Positions 45,197 through 55,901 of a stretch of DNA of 64,000 bases are shown piece by piece. Within the stretch, counting starts at the first letter, position 1. Each line of letters opens with the position of its first letter. The position numbers were made by a program, and so were the translations under genes. Below the pieces are notes generated by a model. It had not been told where the DNA came from. It worked only from the letters and a program-made list of their open reading frames with translations, and did no database searches. This stretch comes from Stomorhina lunata (Eukaryota; Arthropoda; Insecta; Diptera; Rhiniidae), in assembly GCA_933228675.1 (NCBI GenBank), contig OW121744.1, positions 25,547,642 to 25,611,641 of the forward strand, given 5' to 3'.

Positions 45197-47880
45197 TTTG
45201 GCCCAATCGAACCGAATTGGAATTTTATAAGTTTTGATTGATCACCTGTTTCTTGTGGATTATTAATTGGATTCCATTTGATGTTAATAACTAACATTCC
45301 AACATACAAACTCTACATAATTTATTCTCCAAATTAAGAAAAAAGGTATGTTTGCATTTTGCCAATTCTATTGTTCTTAGTGTTAAAAGTGCATTTGGTC
45401 AGACATATTAATGTCAAAATCGGTGTGAAAATTTATTTGCTACCATAAAGTTCCGCTACTTGCCTTAATCGTTTGTCTTGATTTATTTTGTTAAATTCAA
45501 ATAAATTAGTAAATTCAAATAAATAAATAAATTTAAAATAAAGATCTGCAAAAACAAAATTTAATATACATATTTCATCGAGAAGAAAATTAAAAATTAT
45601 TACAACGAATGTGCTAGAAGAATTAAAATTGAACGAGAATAAAAAAGAAGGACAGCAAAAAGAGAAGAGACGAATTCGCTTCAACGTGTAAAGAAGGAAT
45701 TTTTCTAAAAAACGTACAACTTCGTCTTGATCACTACCTAAATAAGTGTATAAATTACATATTTAATTACTTTCATCAAAGTGTCAACGTTTTTATTAAA
45801 AAAAAAGGAAAAAATTTCAACGAAAATTTAAATTTTTACATATCGGCATCGAATTTACTTTTTATGTAACTTTACCCTTCTCCTCCAACAAGTTATTTTA
45901 TTGCATCGTTTTCTTATTGCTTCTTATTCCTTGTTCTCATATTCATTGTTATAATCTGTTAAGAACTCTGCTAAGCTACGGTAACATCAACAAAGTTACT
46001 CTTGTGCTGTTACGATATTTGTTTCTCTTTTATGAAAAGCAAATGCGATCCACTTTAATGCAAATGTAAAGTTCTTCCCTACGTTACATTTGTTTTCCCA
46101 TCTTTCTTTGTTTTCTCTTTTAGTGAATAGTTAAAACAAGAAGAAGATTTTTTCAAACGAAAATTGAAGAAAAGATAAAATTAAAGAAATTAAATTACAG
46201 AATATTATTTACAAAACGAAATATTTTTGTAAATTGAAAGTTAGCTAAAATATATTCGCAACTAAAGAATTCAAGTATAAATTAATTGTAATGGTAAATA
46301 AATAAATGTGATGCAATTGTAAACCCGGAGAAAACAACAACAAGAATTTATCAACAAATTATATATGTACATATTTTTCATATTCTAAAATCAGTGAATC
46401 GTGAACAAAATTTGTGGATAGATGATTTATTTCCGAAATACCGTAAAACCTCTTTGATTTTCCAATATATCCAAGTGAAAGTGATTGCAAAATATACAAA
46501 TATTAATTGGAAAGAGTAGCAAGTTTCATTTGGCGGACAAAATCTATTGAAATTTTGTAAATATCGAGCTTTTGCCAACAAGATTGTTTGTGTTCAGAAC
46601 AAAGCCTTAAGTGAAGAAAAAAAAATATTTTGCTTCGGTTCTTTTTAAGCTAAAAATTTGAAAATTATAAGAAAGATTTAGTGAGACAAAAGAAAACATC
46701 CATATATAAAATTTGCGAATCTACATTTCTAATAAGGCAAACCTCAGATATCAATTTGAATAAAGTGGCATCTAATACTTTTGTGATTGTAAGTAAATCA
46801 ACATTATTACTAAAATATATACCTAACCGTTATTTTGTGTTTCGAATTTTATAAGAGTGTAGCCGAGCTAATTAAATTACTGGTTGCATTTCGTGTTTCC
46901 TAATTTGTTTCGATCAGGAATCTATCTCACTTTCTGCAACATTTGGCATGTTTTAAAAATAAATATATTTTTGATTTGATAAAAATTTATATTTTTGCCT
47001 AAATTACCTTTACAAAATTCCGACCTTTCGGCAACACTTTATTACAATTTTGTTTTACTTTCCTATTTTTCTTGTATTCATTTCATATTTTTGGCACAAA
47101 TTCCAATTGTGCTAAGACAAAATAAAAAAGAAGAAGAATCAAAACAAATACACAACAGCGGAATTTTATCAAAAAAATTGTATCGATCATTTTAATTTAT
47201 TAGTAAATTGGATATTAACAAATAGTCTACAATGGTAATGGTTACAAATCTTTCTATAGTTCCAAAGATTTATGATTTTTAATATTTTTAAACAATAAAA
47301 ATTAAAATAGAAACTTCAAAAAAATAATTTGTCTTTTGCTATTAATTCCTAATACGTGGTCAGGTTAAAATATTTGAAATAAACAAGTAATGGTTATAGC
47401 TACAAGATAAAGCTAAGCTTTTCAAAAACTAGTTCAATAATTCTACAAATTTAGTTTTTTCGATCAGCTGAGCATTACCCAGTGAACAAAACATCCGATG
47501 GTTCCGTAGTTTGAAGAACAAACTTTTTTTCGACAACAATTTTGGGATTTAATTTCTTTTTGGTGATATCAACTGCTTGATATTACGATTTTGATTAATC
47601 AGAGTATTTTGCTAACATTTTTTTTGCTACAATTTCTTTTTCTCTCGGTATTTTACACCTAGTTTCGTAAAATTCTTACCGAATTTCGTTTCGTGTAGTA
47701 ATTATTAGCAAAATTTCCAATCGATTTTCTATCTACTGTTTGTTTCATAAAATTTTGTTTGATTTGAGCTAGTTCTTTAAATCAAAACATTGGATACCGA
47801 AATTGTTGCGTAAACTTGGTCCGTAGTAAGTTTGTTCATCTACTTTCCCTTAAATCTTATTTTCGTTCTACAATTACAAG
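45197..47880 (+). other. Long untranslated leader of the BEL/Pao element
   Basis: 2,684 bases between LTR and gag start, much longer than needed for a simple leader. No long frame. Splice-donor-like sites include aaaaag|gtatgt (GT at 45346) and gattgtaagtaaat near 46786. A possible acceptor ttctacaattacaag lies directly before the gag ATG at 47881. The leader may therefore be partly spliced; this is an inference. Confidence 0.6.
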
Positions 47881-50800
47881 ATGTCGTTGGACAGTTTTAT
47901 TCGTTTAGCGGATGGCATTGTCGAGTTCGAAGCAGACCTTAACGACAATCAATTTCCTGTGACATCGCTACATGCTCTTGAGGTACATCGTTGCGAGCTC
48001 AAGGCCAGCTGGAATCATGTTAAGGTTGCCTACGAGAAGTTTATTCACGAAGTTGAAAAAGAAGCCGACGCTGAAGATCCCGTAGAACTGGAATCATTTA
48101 AATCCAAGTACAAAAGTACTTACATTACTTATTGTAATTGTCTCACAAAACTTTCCGAAATCGCTGATTCAATTCGAGCACCTCTGCTTTCCATTCCGGA
48201 ACCAAGTACGTCCCGAGATCTTAGATCCGCTGCTTCCCGAACTCTACATCTGCCTCCAATAGATATTGATACCTTCTATGGCGATTACTCTACCTGGCCT
48301 ACATTCCGTGACATGTTCATGGCTGTAGTTACAAATTCCAAAGCCACAAATGTCGAAAAGCTCTTCTATCTTACGCAGAAGACAAAAGGCGAGGCCAGGG
48401 AGATTGTGAAAAAGAGTCCGCTTACTAATGATGGTTTTGATATAGCGTGGAGGAGCTTGTGTATTCGTTTTGAAAATCGAAGAGTCCTCATTAATGGTCA
48501 GTTGAAGGTTCTCTTCAACCTTCAGACTATTAATTCAGAATCGGGAAAGTCCATCAAGCAAATTCAAAGGGATATAAACTCCTGTATATCCATTCTTAAG
48601 CTTTACAATATAGATGTATCAAGTTGGGACCCGATATTTGTTTTCATTTGCACAAACAAGCTCCCAGAGACTACGTTGACATTGTGGGAACAGCAATTAA
48701 AGGATAAGACCTCTATTCCTAGGTGGTCTGAGCTGAATGAGTTCCTTAGCAACCGCTACAGAACCTTAGAATCGGTATCCGAGATTCGGGGTTCAAATTT
48801 TTCCAAACAAAATGAAGCAAAGTCTCGAAATGCTCAGAATCCGAATACCAAACCAAAGGTTCATAGCTTTCAGACAAATGTTTCGGGACCACAATGTCAA
48901 CTATGTCCCAAAGAAAATCATCCAATCCGAAAATGTCCAAAATTTCTAAAAATGGACCATCAGAATCGGTTCAATGAAATAAAAAAAGAGAGTTTGTGCT
49001 TAAACTGTTTTTCAAAAGGTCACAGTGTGAAAAATTGCACCAGCAAACACACGTGTTTCAAATGTCAAAAACGCCACAACACTCTTCTCCATAGAGATAA
49101 TAATAGTCCTAGCACATCGCAAGCGCCTACGACAAGCTTAAATTCTAACCTTAATCCCAATTCAGCTCCCTACTCTCGCCCATCTTCTAGCAGTATACAG
49201 TCCACAAATAGCTCCACCTCGGGCAGAGTACAATCTTGTTTCGCTTCTAGTTCCAAAGGAGTTTTATTGGGTACAGCTTGGGTAAATATATGCCATTTGG
49301 GCATGAAATACCAGGCACGAGCCCTGATTGACTCAGGCTCCGAAGGTACCTTCATTTCTGAGCGCTTATTCAATCGACTTAAGCTTCCATCGCAGCCTAC
49401 TAGGGCTCAAATTTCCGGGTTGAATAATTCCGTCTCAGCGAAAGTGCAATATCAATGTTCACTTGTATTGGGCTCCAGATTCGATGATGACGTTACCCTT
49501 CCCGTAACGGCTCTTGTGGTTCCCCAATTGTCCAACAATTTGCCATCACAGCCTTTTTCGAAATCTCAATTTTCCGAGCTTCCTGACATTCCTTTGGCAG
49601 ATCCTAAGTTCTACGTGAGTTCAAAGATTGATATACTAATTGGAGGTGATATATTTCCTTCAATTGTTTGTTCCGGGATCATACATAACGTGTGTGAATC
49701 TCTAATAGGACAAGAAACCATTTTCGGATGGATTCTTACTGGTCCAGTTTCCAGTCCCTGCAATCCAAGCCCCACGATAACCTCACACTTCTGTGAAATT
49801 TCCTTGGATAAGGAAATTTCTCGTTTTTGGGAGGTGGAGAATCTTCCAAGGAAGAACTACTTGTCTCCAGTGGACCAGTATTGTGAGGAGCTATATCGTA
49901 GAACTACCAAACGGAACTCGGAAGGAAGATATATTGTTGCACTTCCATTCAAAGAAGAGTTTCCAGAGTCATTAAATTTAGGTCATTCTAGGACAAGTGC
50001 CATGGCGCAATTTTTCCGCAATGAGGCCAGATTGATTCGAACTCCAGACTTCAAAGTTGAATACGATCAAGTAGTTCAAGAATATGAAACTCTAGGTCAT
50101 ATGGTCCCCGTTCAATCGCCAAATCTTTCCGATAGTCCAAGTGTTTATTACCTACCTCATCATGCAGTAATAAAACCAGACAGTTCAACTACAAAGGTTC
50201 GTGTGGTATTCAACGCTTCTGCTCCATCGTCAAATGGGCAAAGCTTGAATTCGTTGCTTCACATAGGGCCTGTTCTGCAAAATGACTTGACTCTACTTAT
50301 TCTAAAATGGCGGTTTTTCCAATTTGTTTTTAATGCCGATATTCAAAAAATGTATAGACAGATTTTAGTAGATTCAAATCATTCTCCATACCAAAGAATA
50401 TTGTTCCGTAGTAATCCAAATAATCCGATTTGCGATTATGAATTAAAAACTGTTACATTCGGGGTCAATAGCGCGCCTTATCTAGCTATTCGAACATTAC
50501 TCCAGTTAGCAGATGATGTTCAGCAAGTTTATCCGATTGCAAGTTCAATACTTAGAAATTCGATGTATGTGGATGACGTGCTAGCAGGAGCCCACACAAA
50601 GCTTGACTCCATTAAGGCCAGAAAGGAGTTGGTCCAAGCCATGGAATCCGCAGGTTTTTCGTTGCGAAAGTGGACTTCTAACTCCAAAGACATCCTAACC
50701 GACATTCCAAAAGACCACTTACTTCGTGAAGACTTCCTCAATTTCGAAGATAGCAGTTCTACCAAAACCTTGGGCATCCGATGGAACGCCTGCTCGGACG

Positions 50801-53127
50801 AGTTTTACTTCGTTGCTAATCCTCTTTCCGATCAAGGAAACTTTACAAAAAGAGAAGTCTTATCCCAAATTGCGAAGCTGTTTGATCCAGCAGGGTGGCT
50901 AGCTCCCTGCATTGTTCAGGCCAAAATCATCATGCAGAAGATTTGGATCGATGGTACTGGTTGGGATGATATCCTTTCTCCTGACACTCTTTCACAATGG
51001 AAATCCTTCCAATCTAATTATTTCATCATCAACTCCATTCGGATTCCTCGATGGGTTGAGTATCGTCCCAATGCCGACGTCCAATTCCATGGATTCTGCG
51101 ATGCTTCCGAAAAAGCATACGCAGCGGCAATATATGTTCGAATAGCAGATGCGAATTCCATTTCTACATACCTAGTCACATCCAAGACAAAGGTGGCTCC
51201 GATAAAAACTCTTTCGATTCCACGATTAGAACTTTGCGGAGCACTTCTTTTAGCTGAAATTTTCGATAATATACTTCCGAGATTAGACCTAAAAACATAC
51301 TCATTTTACTGCTGGACGGATTCTACTATAGTCCTATCGTGGTTAGCAAAACCAGCATGTAGCTGGCTCGCGTTCGTAGCTAATCGAGTTTCAAAGATCA
51401 GTGAAGTGGTGAAATATTCCCAGTGGAAACATGTAAATTCCGAATCTAATCCCGCCGATCTAGCAAGCCGCGGTGTAAGTCCTCAGGATCTTTTGAATAA
51501 CAACATGTGGTGGTTCGGTCCGCAATGGCTTCAAGCTGATAGTTCATATTGGCCAAATTTCGATCATTCGCCTCCTTCCGCTACTGATCTTGAAGCGAAA
51601 ACTATAAAAGTCCATTTTTCTTACTTCACAAACTATGAAGACCTATTAGAACGTTTTTCGTCGTTTTCTAGAGCTTTGCGAGTCATGGCATACGTTTATA
51701 GATTTTACTTCAGAACAAATTCGCGTTTTCGTTCCAGCTTCCATAAAGATACGTTATCGCTTTCTAGTTTTGAACTCAAATTAGTCCGTGATCAGCTAAT
51801 TGCAGTTTGTCAAAAGGCGTCGTATCCCCTTGAATATAAGGCCCTTTCTTCAAATCATCAGATTTCCAAATCAAGCAGTCTCTTAAACTTAAATCCGTTT
51901 ATAGATCCAGAAGGAATAATACGTTCTTGTGGTCGTCTTGAATCTTCGCCTGGACTCTCCTACGATGAGAAACATCCGATCATTATTCCATATAATAGCC
52001 AATTTTCCCGAATCCTAGTGAAGTTTATCCATGATGTAAGCCTTCATGGAGGAAACCAACTGGTTCTACGGCTTCTCCGTACTCAATATTGGATTCCAAA
52101 AGCCAAAAATCTGATCAAGACTATTATTGGCAAGTGTAAAGTTTGCGTTATTTACAAGAAAAGATGTCAAAGGCAGATGATGGCCTCATTGCCCAGTGAG
52201 CGTTCCGAAATAACTCGACCATTTGCTCACACTGGATTGGATTTCGCCGGGCCATTCGATATAAAGAGTTATTCCGGCAGAGCATGTCGTATTTCGAAGG
52301 GATACGTTTGCGTATTTGTATGCTTCTCCACAAAGGCAATTCATTTGGAAGCAACCTCCGACCTATCCACCCCAGTATTCTTAGCAGCATTTAGCCGGTT
52401 TGTGGCTCGTCGAGGCTGCCCCATCCATCTCCATTCCGATAATGGTACAACCTTCGTAGGTGCCTCAAGAGTCCTAGCTAAGGAATTCATACAAACGTCT
52501 CAGCAGCGTATATTATCCGATTATGCTCACCAGAACATTTCTTGGCATTTTATTCCTGCCGGTGCTCCACATATGGGCGGATTGTGGGAAGCGGGGGTAA
52601 AAAGCTTCAAAACACATTTCCGTAAAATTGCCAGCAATCACAAATACACTTTCGAAGAATTTTCCACGATTCTTTCAAAAATTGAGTCCTGTTTGAATTC
52701 TAGACCCATATCGCCTATTTCCACAGAACCTTCCGATCTCTGCGCACTGACTCCTGGACATTTTCTAATCGGTACTCCTATTCTCGCTCCAATCGAGCCT
52801 CTAGTAAATGAGCCTTCGATTTCAATAACCAATCGTTGGCAGAGACTGAAAGTTATCCATCAAAACTTTTGCTCCCGATGGAAAAACGAATATTTAAGGG
52901 AAATGAATAAGAGGGTTAAATGGCAAAGGCCAGAAGTTAACCTTCAACCAGGCACAATGGTAGTGATCAAGGACGAAAATCTTCCTCCGAACTCATGGCG
53001 TCTTGGCAGAGTTGTCAAAATCTTCTCCGGCACCGATAATCGCGTCCGAGTAGCTGAGGTCTTAACGCAGCGAGGAACAATAGTCCGACCTATCGTAAAA
53101 TTAGTTAGGTTACCAAGTAGTTGCTAA
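47881..53127 (+). CDS. BEL/Pao gag-pol polyprotein
   Basis: 1748 codons, one uninterrupted frame. Order with approximate residues: gag-like DUF1759 region 124-280 (IDTFYGDYSTWPTFRDMF); three Cys/His knuckles at about 339-405 (CQLCPKENHPIRKC, CLNCFSKGHSVKNC, CFKCQKRHNTLLH); aspartic protease DUF1758 with ALIDSGSEGTFIS near 480 and IFGWILTGP near 613; reverse transcriptase with FNADIQKMYRQI near 810 and catalytic YVDD near 895; RNase H with GFCDASEKAYAAAIY near 1071, IPRLELCGA near 1115 and WTDSTIVLSWL near 1144; integrase H2C2 zinc-binding region near 1380-1425; and integrase core with Asp (GLDFAGPF, ~1454), Asp (HSDNGTTF, ~1519) and Glu (GLWEAGVKSFK, ~1568). DUF5641 (NRWQRLKVI..) fills the end. 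All catalytic residues are present, so it is probably functional. Gag and pol are fused with no frameshift, as is common in this superfamily. Confidence 0.97.
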   Translation: MSLDSFIRLADGIVEFEADLNDNQFPVTSLHALEVHRCELKASWNHVKVAYEKFIHEVEKEADAEDPVELESFKSKYKSTYITYCNCLTKLSEIADSIRAPLLSIPEPSTSRDLRSAASRTLHLPPIDIDTFYGDYSTWPTFRDMFMAVVTNSKATNVEKLFYLTQKTKGEAREIVKKSPLTNDGFDIAWRSLCIRFENRRVLINGQLKVLFNLQTINSESGKSIKQIQRDINSCISILKLYNIDVSSWDPIFVFICTNKLPETTLTLWEQQLKDKTSIPRWSELNEFLSNRYRTLESVSEIRGSNFSKQNEAKSRNAQNPNTKPKVHSFQTNVSGPQCQLCPKENHPIRKCPKFLKMDHQNRFNEIKKESLCLNCFSKGHSVKNCTSKHTCFKCQKRHNTLLHRDNNSPSTSQAPTTSLNSNLNPNSAPYSRPSSSSIQSTNSSTSGRVQSCFASSSKGVLLGTAWVNICHLGMKYQARALIDSGSEGTFISERLFNRLKLPSQPTRAQISGLNNSVSAKVQYQCSLVLGSRFDDDVTLPVTALVVPQLSNNLPSQPFSKSQFSELPDIPLADPKFYVSSKIDILIGGDIFPSIVCSGIIHNVCESLIGQETIFGWILTGPVSSPCNPSPTITSHFCEISLDKEISRFWEVENLPRKNYLSPVDQYCEELYRRTTKRNSEGRYIVALPFKEEFPESLNLGHSRTSAMAQFFRNEARLIRTPDFKVEYDQVVQEYETLGHMVPVQSPNLSDSPSVYYLPHHAVIKPDSSTTKVRVVFNASAPSSNGQSLNSLLHIGPVLQNDLTLLILKWRFFQFVFNADIQKMYRQILVDSNHSPYQRILFRSNPNNPICDYELKTVTFGVNSAPYLAIRTLLQLADDVQQVYPIASSILRNSMYVDDVLAGAHTKLDSIKARKELVQAMESAGFSLRKWTSNSKDILTDIPKDHLLREDFLNFEDSSSTKTLGIRWNACSDEFYFVANPLSDQGNFTKREVLSQIAKLFDPAGWLAPCIVQAKIIMQKIWIDGTGWDDILSPDTLSQWKSFQSNYFIINSIRIPRWVEYRPNADVQFHGFCDASEKAYAAAIYVRIADANSISTYLVTSKTKVAPIKTLSIPRLELCGALLLAEIFDNILPRLDLKTYSFYCWTDSTIVLSWLAKPACSWLAFVANRVSKISEVVKYSQWKHVNSESNPADLASRGVSPQDLLNNNMWWFGPQWLQADSSYWPNFDHSPPSATDLEAKTIKVHFSYFTNYEDLLERFSSFSRALRVMAYVYRFYFRTNSRFRSSFHKDTLSLSSFELKLVRDQLIAVCQKASYPLEYKALSSNHQISKSSSLLNLNPFIDPEGIIRSCGRLESSPGLSYDEKHPIIIPYNSQFSRILVKFIHDVSLHGGNQLVLRLLRTQYWIPKAKNLIKTIIGKCKVCVIYKKRCQRQMMASLPSERSEITRPFAHTGLDFAGPFDIKSYSGRACRISKGYVCVFVCFSTKAIHLEATSDLSTPVFLAAFSRFVARRGCPIHLHSDNGTTFVGASRVLAKEFIQTSQQRILSDYAHQNISWHFIPAGAPHMGGLWEAGVKSFKTHFRKIASNHKYTFEEFSTILSKIESCLNSRPISPISTEPSDLCALTPGHFLIGTPILAPIEPLVNEPSISITNRWQRLKVIHQNFCSRWKNEYLREMNKRVKWQRPEVNLQPGTMVVIKDENLPPNSWRLGRVVKIFSGTDNRVRVAEVLTQRGTIVRPIVKLVRLPSSC

Positions 53128-53173
53128 TTCGCGTTCACCAAAACAATTTTCTATTACTTTTTTCAGCTCCAGC
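53128..53173 (+). promoter_or_regulatory. Splice-acceptor-like tract before ORF2
   Basis: The 46-base gap between the gag-pol stop and the ORF2 ATG holds caattttctattacttttttcag with AG at 53165-53166, then seven bases and the ATG at 53174. Pyrimidine tract, CAG and distance fit a 3' splice site that would place ORF2 first on a subgenomic spliced RNA, as env genes are expressed in gypsy-like elements. Confidence 0.6.
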
Positions 53174-54118
53174 ATGCCTAAAAAATCATCGAAATCTTCA
53201 ACCAAAGGATTTATCCAGAAGTATAATTCCTATCCATGTCGCTTGTGCAAACGTCCGCATCCTCTGCGTGTTTGTCGCAAATTCCTCGATATGAATATGT
53301 CCGATCGCCTAAGCGCTGTACGAAAACATAAATACTGCCAAAACTGTTTAGCGCACGATCATTCTCAAGGAACTTGCTTCTCAAAACACGGATGCAAACA
53401 CTGCCGTAAGTTCCATCATACGCTACTGCATGTCAATCCTCGGTTAGTTAAGGATCTGATTCCGACCAGATCTCGATCTCGATCACCGTCTCCAAACTCT
53501 GGTCCCTCTACGTCTGCCAGAGCATCCAGATCCTCCCAACGATCTTCTTCGTCCAAAAATCGATCTCGGGAAACCGATCGTGCACCAGCTTCGCATTCCC
53601 AACTAGGAGCTTCGACCACTTCTTCAAAAACAGTAACATGGACGACAATACTAAGGCAGAATACTATAATTTTGCTGCCAACAGCTCTAGTTAAAATCGG
53701 AACTACCACTGTTCATGCTCGTTGTCTGCTTGACTCGGGCTCTGCAGTTAGCAGAGTAGCAAAGGCACTCATAGACAAGCTGGATTTTACGACCTACACC
53801 CTTAATGCGGAAACCGTCTGTCCACTAGTCCTAAAATCCCGATTTGATTCGTCCTCGAAGATCGAAGGTACCTTCCGAGTTGACAATAGGGTAGCAATCC
53901 ACACTCCTGAGCAATCCCTTCCGGAGTCGTATAAGAAAAACTTTCGGGATTTATTCCTAGCGGATTCTCACTTCTACGAGTCGTCTTCCATTGATATAGT
54001 AATTGGAGTAGATTTATATCCTAAGGCTATTTGTCAGGGAGTTTTTTCAAGAACGGGCTTTCCAACAGCTCAAAGCACAGTCTTTGGTTGGATCATCTAT
54101 GGTCCTGCAAATATTTAA
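53174..54118 (+). CDS. BEL/Pao ORF2: second zinc-knuckle plus retropepsin-like protein in the env position
   Basis: 314 codons, intact. Residues about 20-95 repeat the Cys/His layout of gag-pol: CRLCKRPHPLRVCRKF, CQNCLAHDHSQGTC, CKHCRKFHHTLLH. About 96-155 is a Ser/Arg-rich linker (SRSRSRSPSPNSGPSTSA). From about 170 a DUF1758-type protease domain follows, with CLLDSGSAVS (Asp-Ser-Gly, ~187) and SSIDIVIGVDLYPKAI (~272), ending at VFGWIIYGPANI. That is the same point at which the protease domain of ORF1 passes into RT. There is no signal peptide or membrane segment, so it is not an envelope. It is clearly diverged from the corresponding part of ORF1, so it is an old duplication or a capture from another BEL lineage. 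Function unknown. A nucleic-acid-binding, possibly capsid-modifying or regulatory protease-like product is conceivable. Confidence 0.9.
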   Translation: MPKKSSKSSTKGFIQKYNSYPCRLCKRPHPLRVCRKFLDMNMSDRLSAVRKHKYCQNCLAHDHSQGTCFSKHGCKHCRKFHHTLLHVNPRLVKDLIPTRSRSRSPSPNSGPSTSARASRSSQRSSSSKNRSRETDRAPASHSQLGASTTSSKTVTWTTILRQNTIILLPTALVKIGTTTVHARCLLDSGSAVSRVAKALIDKLDFTTYTLNAETVCPLVLKSRFDSSSKIEGTFRVDNRVAIHTPEQSLPESYKKNFRDLFLADSHFYESSSIDIVIGVDLYPKAICQGVFSRTGFPTAQSTVFGWIIYGPANI

Positions 54119-54371
54119 ATTTGTCGAATGCACTTTTAGGCACGAGCAAATGCAAACTTATTCTTTTAAAACAATTTACATATATATTTATTAATTACTG
54201 CTATTTTTTATAAACTGAATTGTAATTTGAATTGTTTAAATTAAATTATGAACTCATAATGTATTAATATAATCCATTTTATTCCTTTATCCTTTCAGAA
54301 ACAGCATCTTAGACAGGACCAGATTGACTTTTCCATTTTTCATTGCATGTATCCTGCAAGGCGGGCGGCAA
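54119..54371 (+). other. 3' noncoding part of the BEL/Pao element
   Basis: AT-rich, with a second acceptor-like tract (tttatcctttcag at about 54298). It ends in the purine-rich gcaaggcgggcggcaa directly before the 3' LTR, a plausible if imperfect polypurine tract. Confidence 0.6.
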
Positions 54372-54805
54372 TGTTAATGCCAAAAGGCCTTTACGTGCCT
54401 TTAGCATTAATATTGGTGATGAGCAAATAACTCCCATTTGCTCCTCATATATCAACACTGTATGTTTCCTAAAATCGCTTAAATCGCACCGTCTCTTTCT
54501 GGTTTAAAGCCTAACACAACTGTCAAAATGGTCAAAATGTCTAAGACGTTGTTTCCTTTTTGGCCCTAATGAATTTTTCCTTCTTCTTGAATCAACAGCC
54601 AACACGAAAGGTAATCTTCAATAAAGATTTTCACATTTAATCCAAATTCTAAATCTTGTGTTCTTTTTTCCTATTTTTTCCATATTTTCCAAATTGGGTT
54701 TGTATGTCCGAGAAACCAAAAAATAAATTCGATTTTGTTCATCGTCATTTAACATCAAAACTTAATTCTTAAACTTGTATTCCGAACCAGCTCTGCACTC
54801 CAACA
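54372..54805 (+). repeat. 3' long terminal repeat
   Basis: 434 bp, base for base the same as 44763-45196 on visual comparison. Followed by the target duplication ctaat. Confidence 0.96.
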
Positions 54806-54810
54806 CTAAT

Positions 54811-55302
54811 GTTTACCAAAATGGGGGCAAAACAAAGTAGTATACTTTCCCAACGGACATCCGAATTTAAATAATTTCCGTCATTGGGTCTTACTGGGAG
54901 CTAGAATCAAATGTGAGTCGACTTTCTCAAAATTTAGAAATTTGATTGCAGTTAATACAAAAAGTACGAGTGCAAGAAATAAACATAAAATTCTCGTCTT
55001 AAAGGCAATTTTGTTCTTAATCCATTGATGTATCTTTTAATAAAATTGAAAATATCGTTTTCAAGATATGGTAAACTGACAACAGCAACCTCTTCAAAAA
55101 TTTAAAATTTTAGAAAAAACAAATAAGAGTGTTATAATATAACACTCGTTTAGCTTAATGTTTAGTTAGGATAAACATGCTGATAGTAATACAACAGGTC
55201 CATATATTTTGTTAGGAGTTCCTAATGCATCTACTGTATACAAAGTCTTGTACTTGTACCTCAGAATCTTTTTGATAGTAGATATAAAAATCACATCCCC
55301 TG

Positions 55303-55355
<53 letters not shown>

Positions 55356-55494
55356 AATTATAGCCAAATGTTGACCGATTGTAACAAAATTTTGCAAATT
55401 TGGCTAATATTTTTATAGAGCTTATTCTTGCAAGTGGCCTTGGCTTTCTTAAATTGTAATTTAATAGCTTTTAACTGGTAATTTTTTGGTTTCC
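54811..55494 (+). repeat. Dispersed repeats with a (TA)n microsatellite
   Basis: Fragments of the gaatcaaatgtgagtcgact type, then AT-rich sequence. A TA dinucleotide run of about 24 units lies at about 55303-55352. No gene. The small frames across the TA run are Tyr-Ile readings. Confidence 0.7.
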
Positions 55495-55747
55495 GGGAAT
55501 GTTTTTTAGTCAAATATGGACCGATTGCTATAAAATTTGATATACTGACCAATAGTTGCATAAAACTTCTCTATTCTAAATTTAGTCGTCATAGCTAAAT
55601 ATTACAATTGTATTCAATTTATCAGCATTAATGTTTTTCCCGGGGCGGGGTTATATGGGAGCTCTAACTAAATGTGAACCGATTTCCCCTATTTTCAGAA
55701 CACAACTTCTATAACATATCAAAATTACTTTTGTAAAATGTATGTAT
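55495..55747 (+). repeat. Tandem duplication copy 1, carrying the empty Transib target site
   Basis: This 253-base unit starts gggaatgttttttagtcaaa and includes tttttcccggggcggggtta at 55636-55655. It is repeated from 55748, where the copy is interrupted at the ggcgg by the Transib element and resumes at 61436. A few substitutions separate the copies. Confidence 0.9.
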
Positions 55748-55901
55748 GGGAATGTTTTTTAGTCAAATATGGACCGATTGCTATAAAATTTGATATACTG
55801 ACCAATAGTTGCATAAAACTTCTCTATTCTAAATTTAGTCGTCATAGCTAAATATTACAATTGCATTCAATTTATCAGCATTAATGTTTTTCCCGGGGCG
55901 G
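55748..55901 (+). repeat. Tandem duplication copy 2, left part (continues at 61431)
   Basis: It matches 55495-55648 at a constant offset of 253 and ends with the target site ggcgg (55897-55901). Confidence 0.9.

Larger units (their letters stand above)
44763..54805 (+). mobile_element. Complete BEL/Pao LTR retrotransposon, 10,043 bp
   Basis: It has LTRs of 434 bp at both ends, read by eye as identical, each running TG...CA (tgttaatgcc ... ctccaaca). The element is flanked by the 5-bp direct repeat ctaat (44758-44762 and 54806-54810). Inside are a 2.7-kb leader, an uninterrupted gag-pol ORF and a second ORF. Identical LTRs, intact target duplication and open frames indicate a very recent insertion. 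The domain order (DUF1759 gag, DUF1758 protease, RT, RNase H, integrase, DUF5641) is that of the BEL/Pao superfamily. Confidence 0.96.

Noticed and set aside
45433..47195. Small ORFs in the LTR element leader
   Set aside because: Low-complexity frames without start context or domains.
50529..52832. Minus-strand frames within gag-pol
   Set aside because: Shadows of a well-supported plus-strand polyprotein.
53174..54118. Envelope gene of an errantivirus-like element
   Set aside because: No signal peptide, furin site, fusion peptide or membrane segment; Cys/His knuckles and DSGS protease motif instead.
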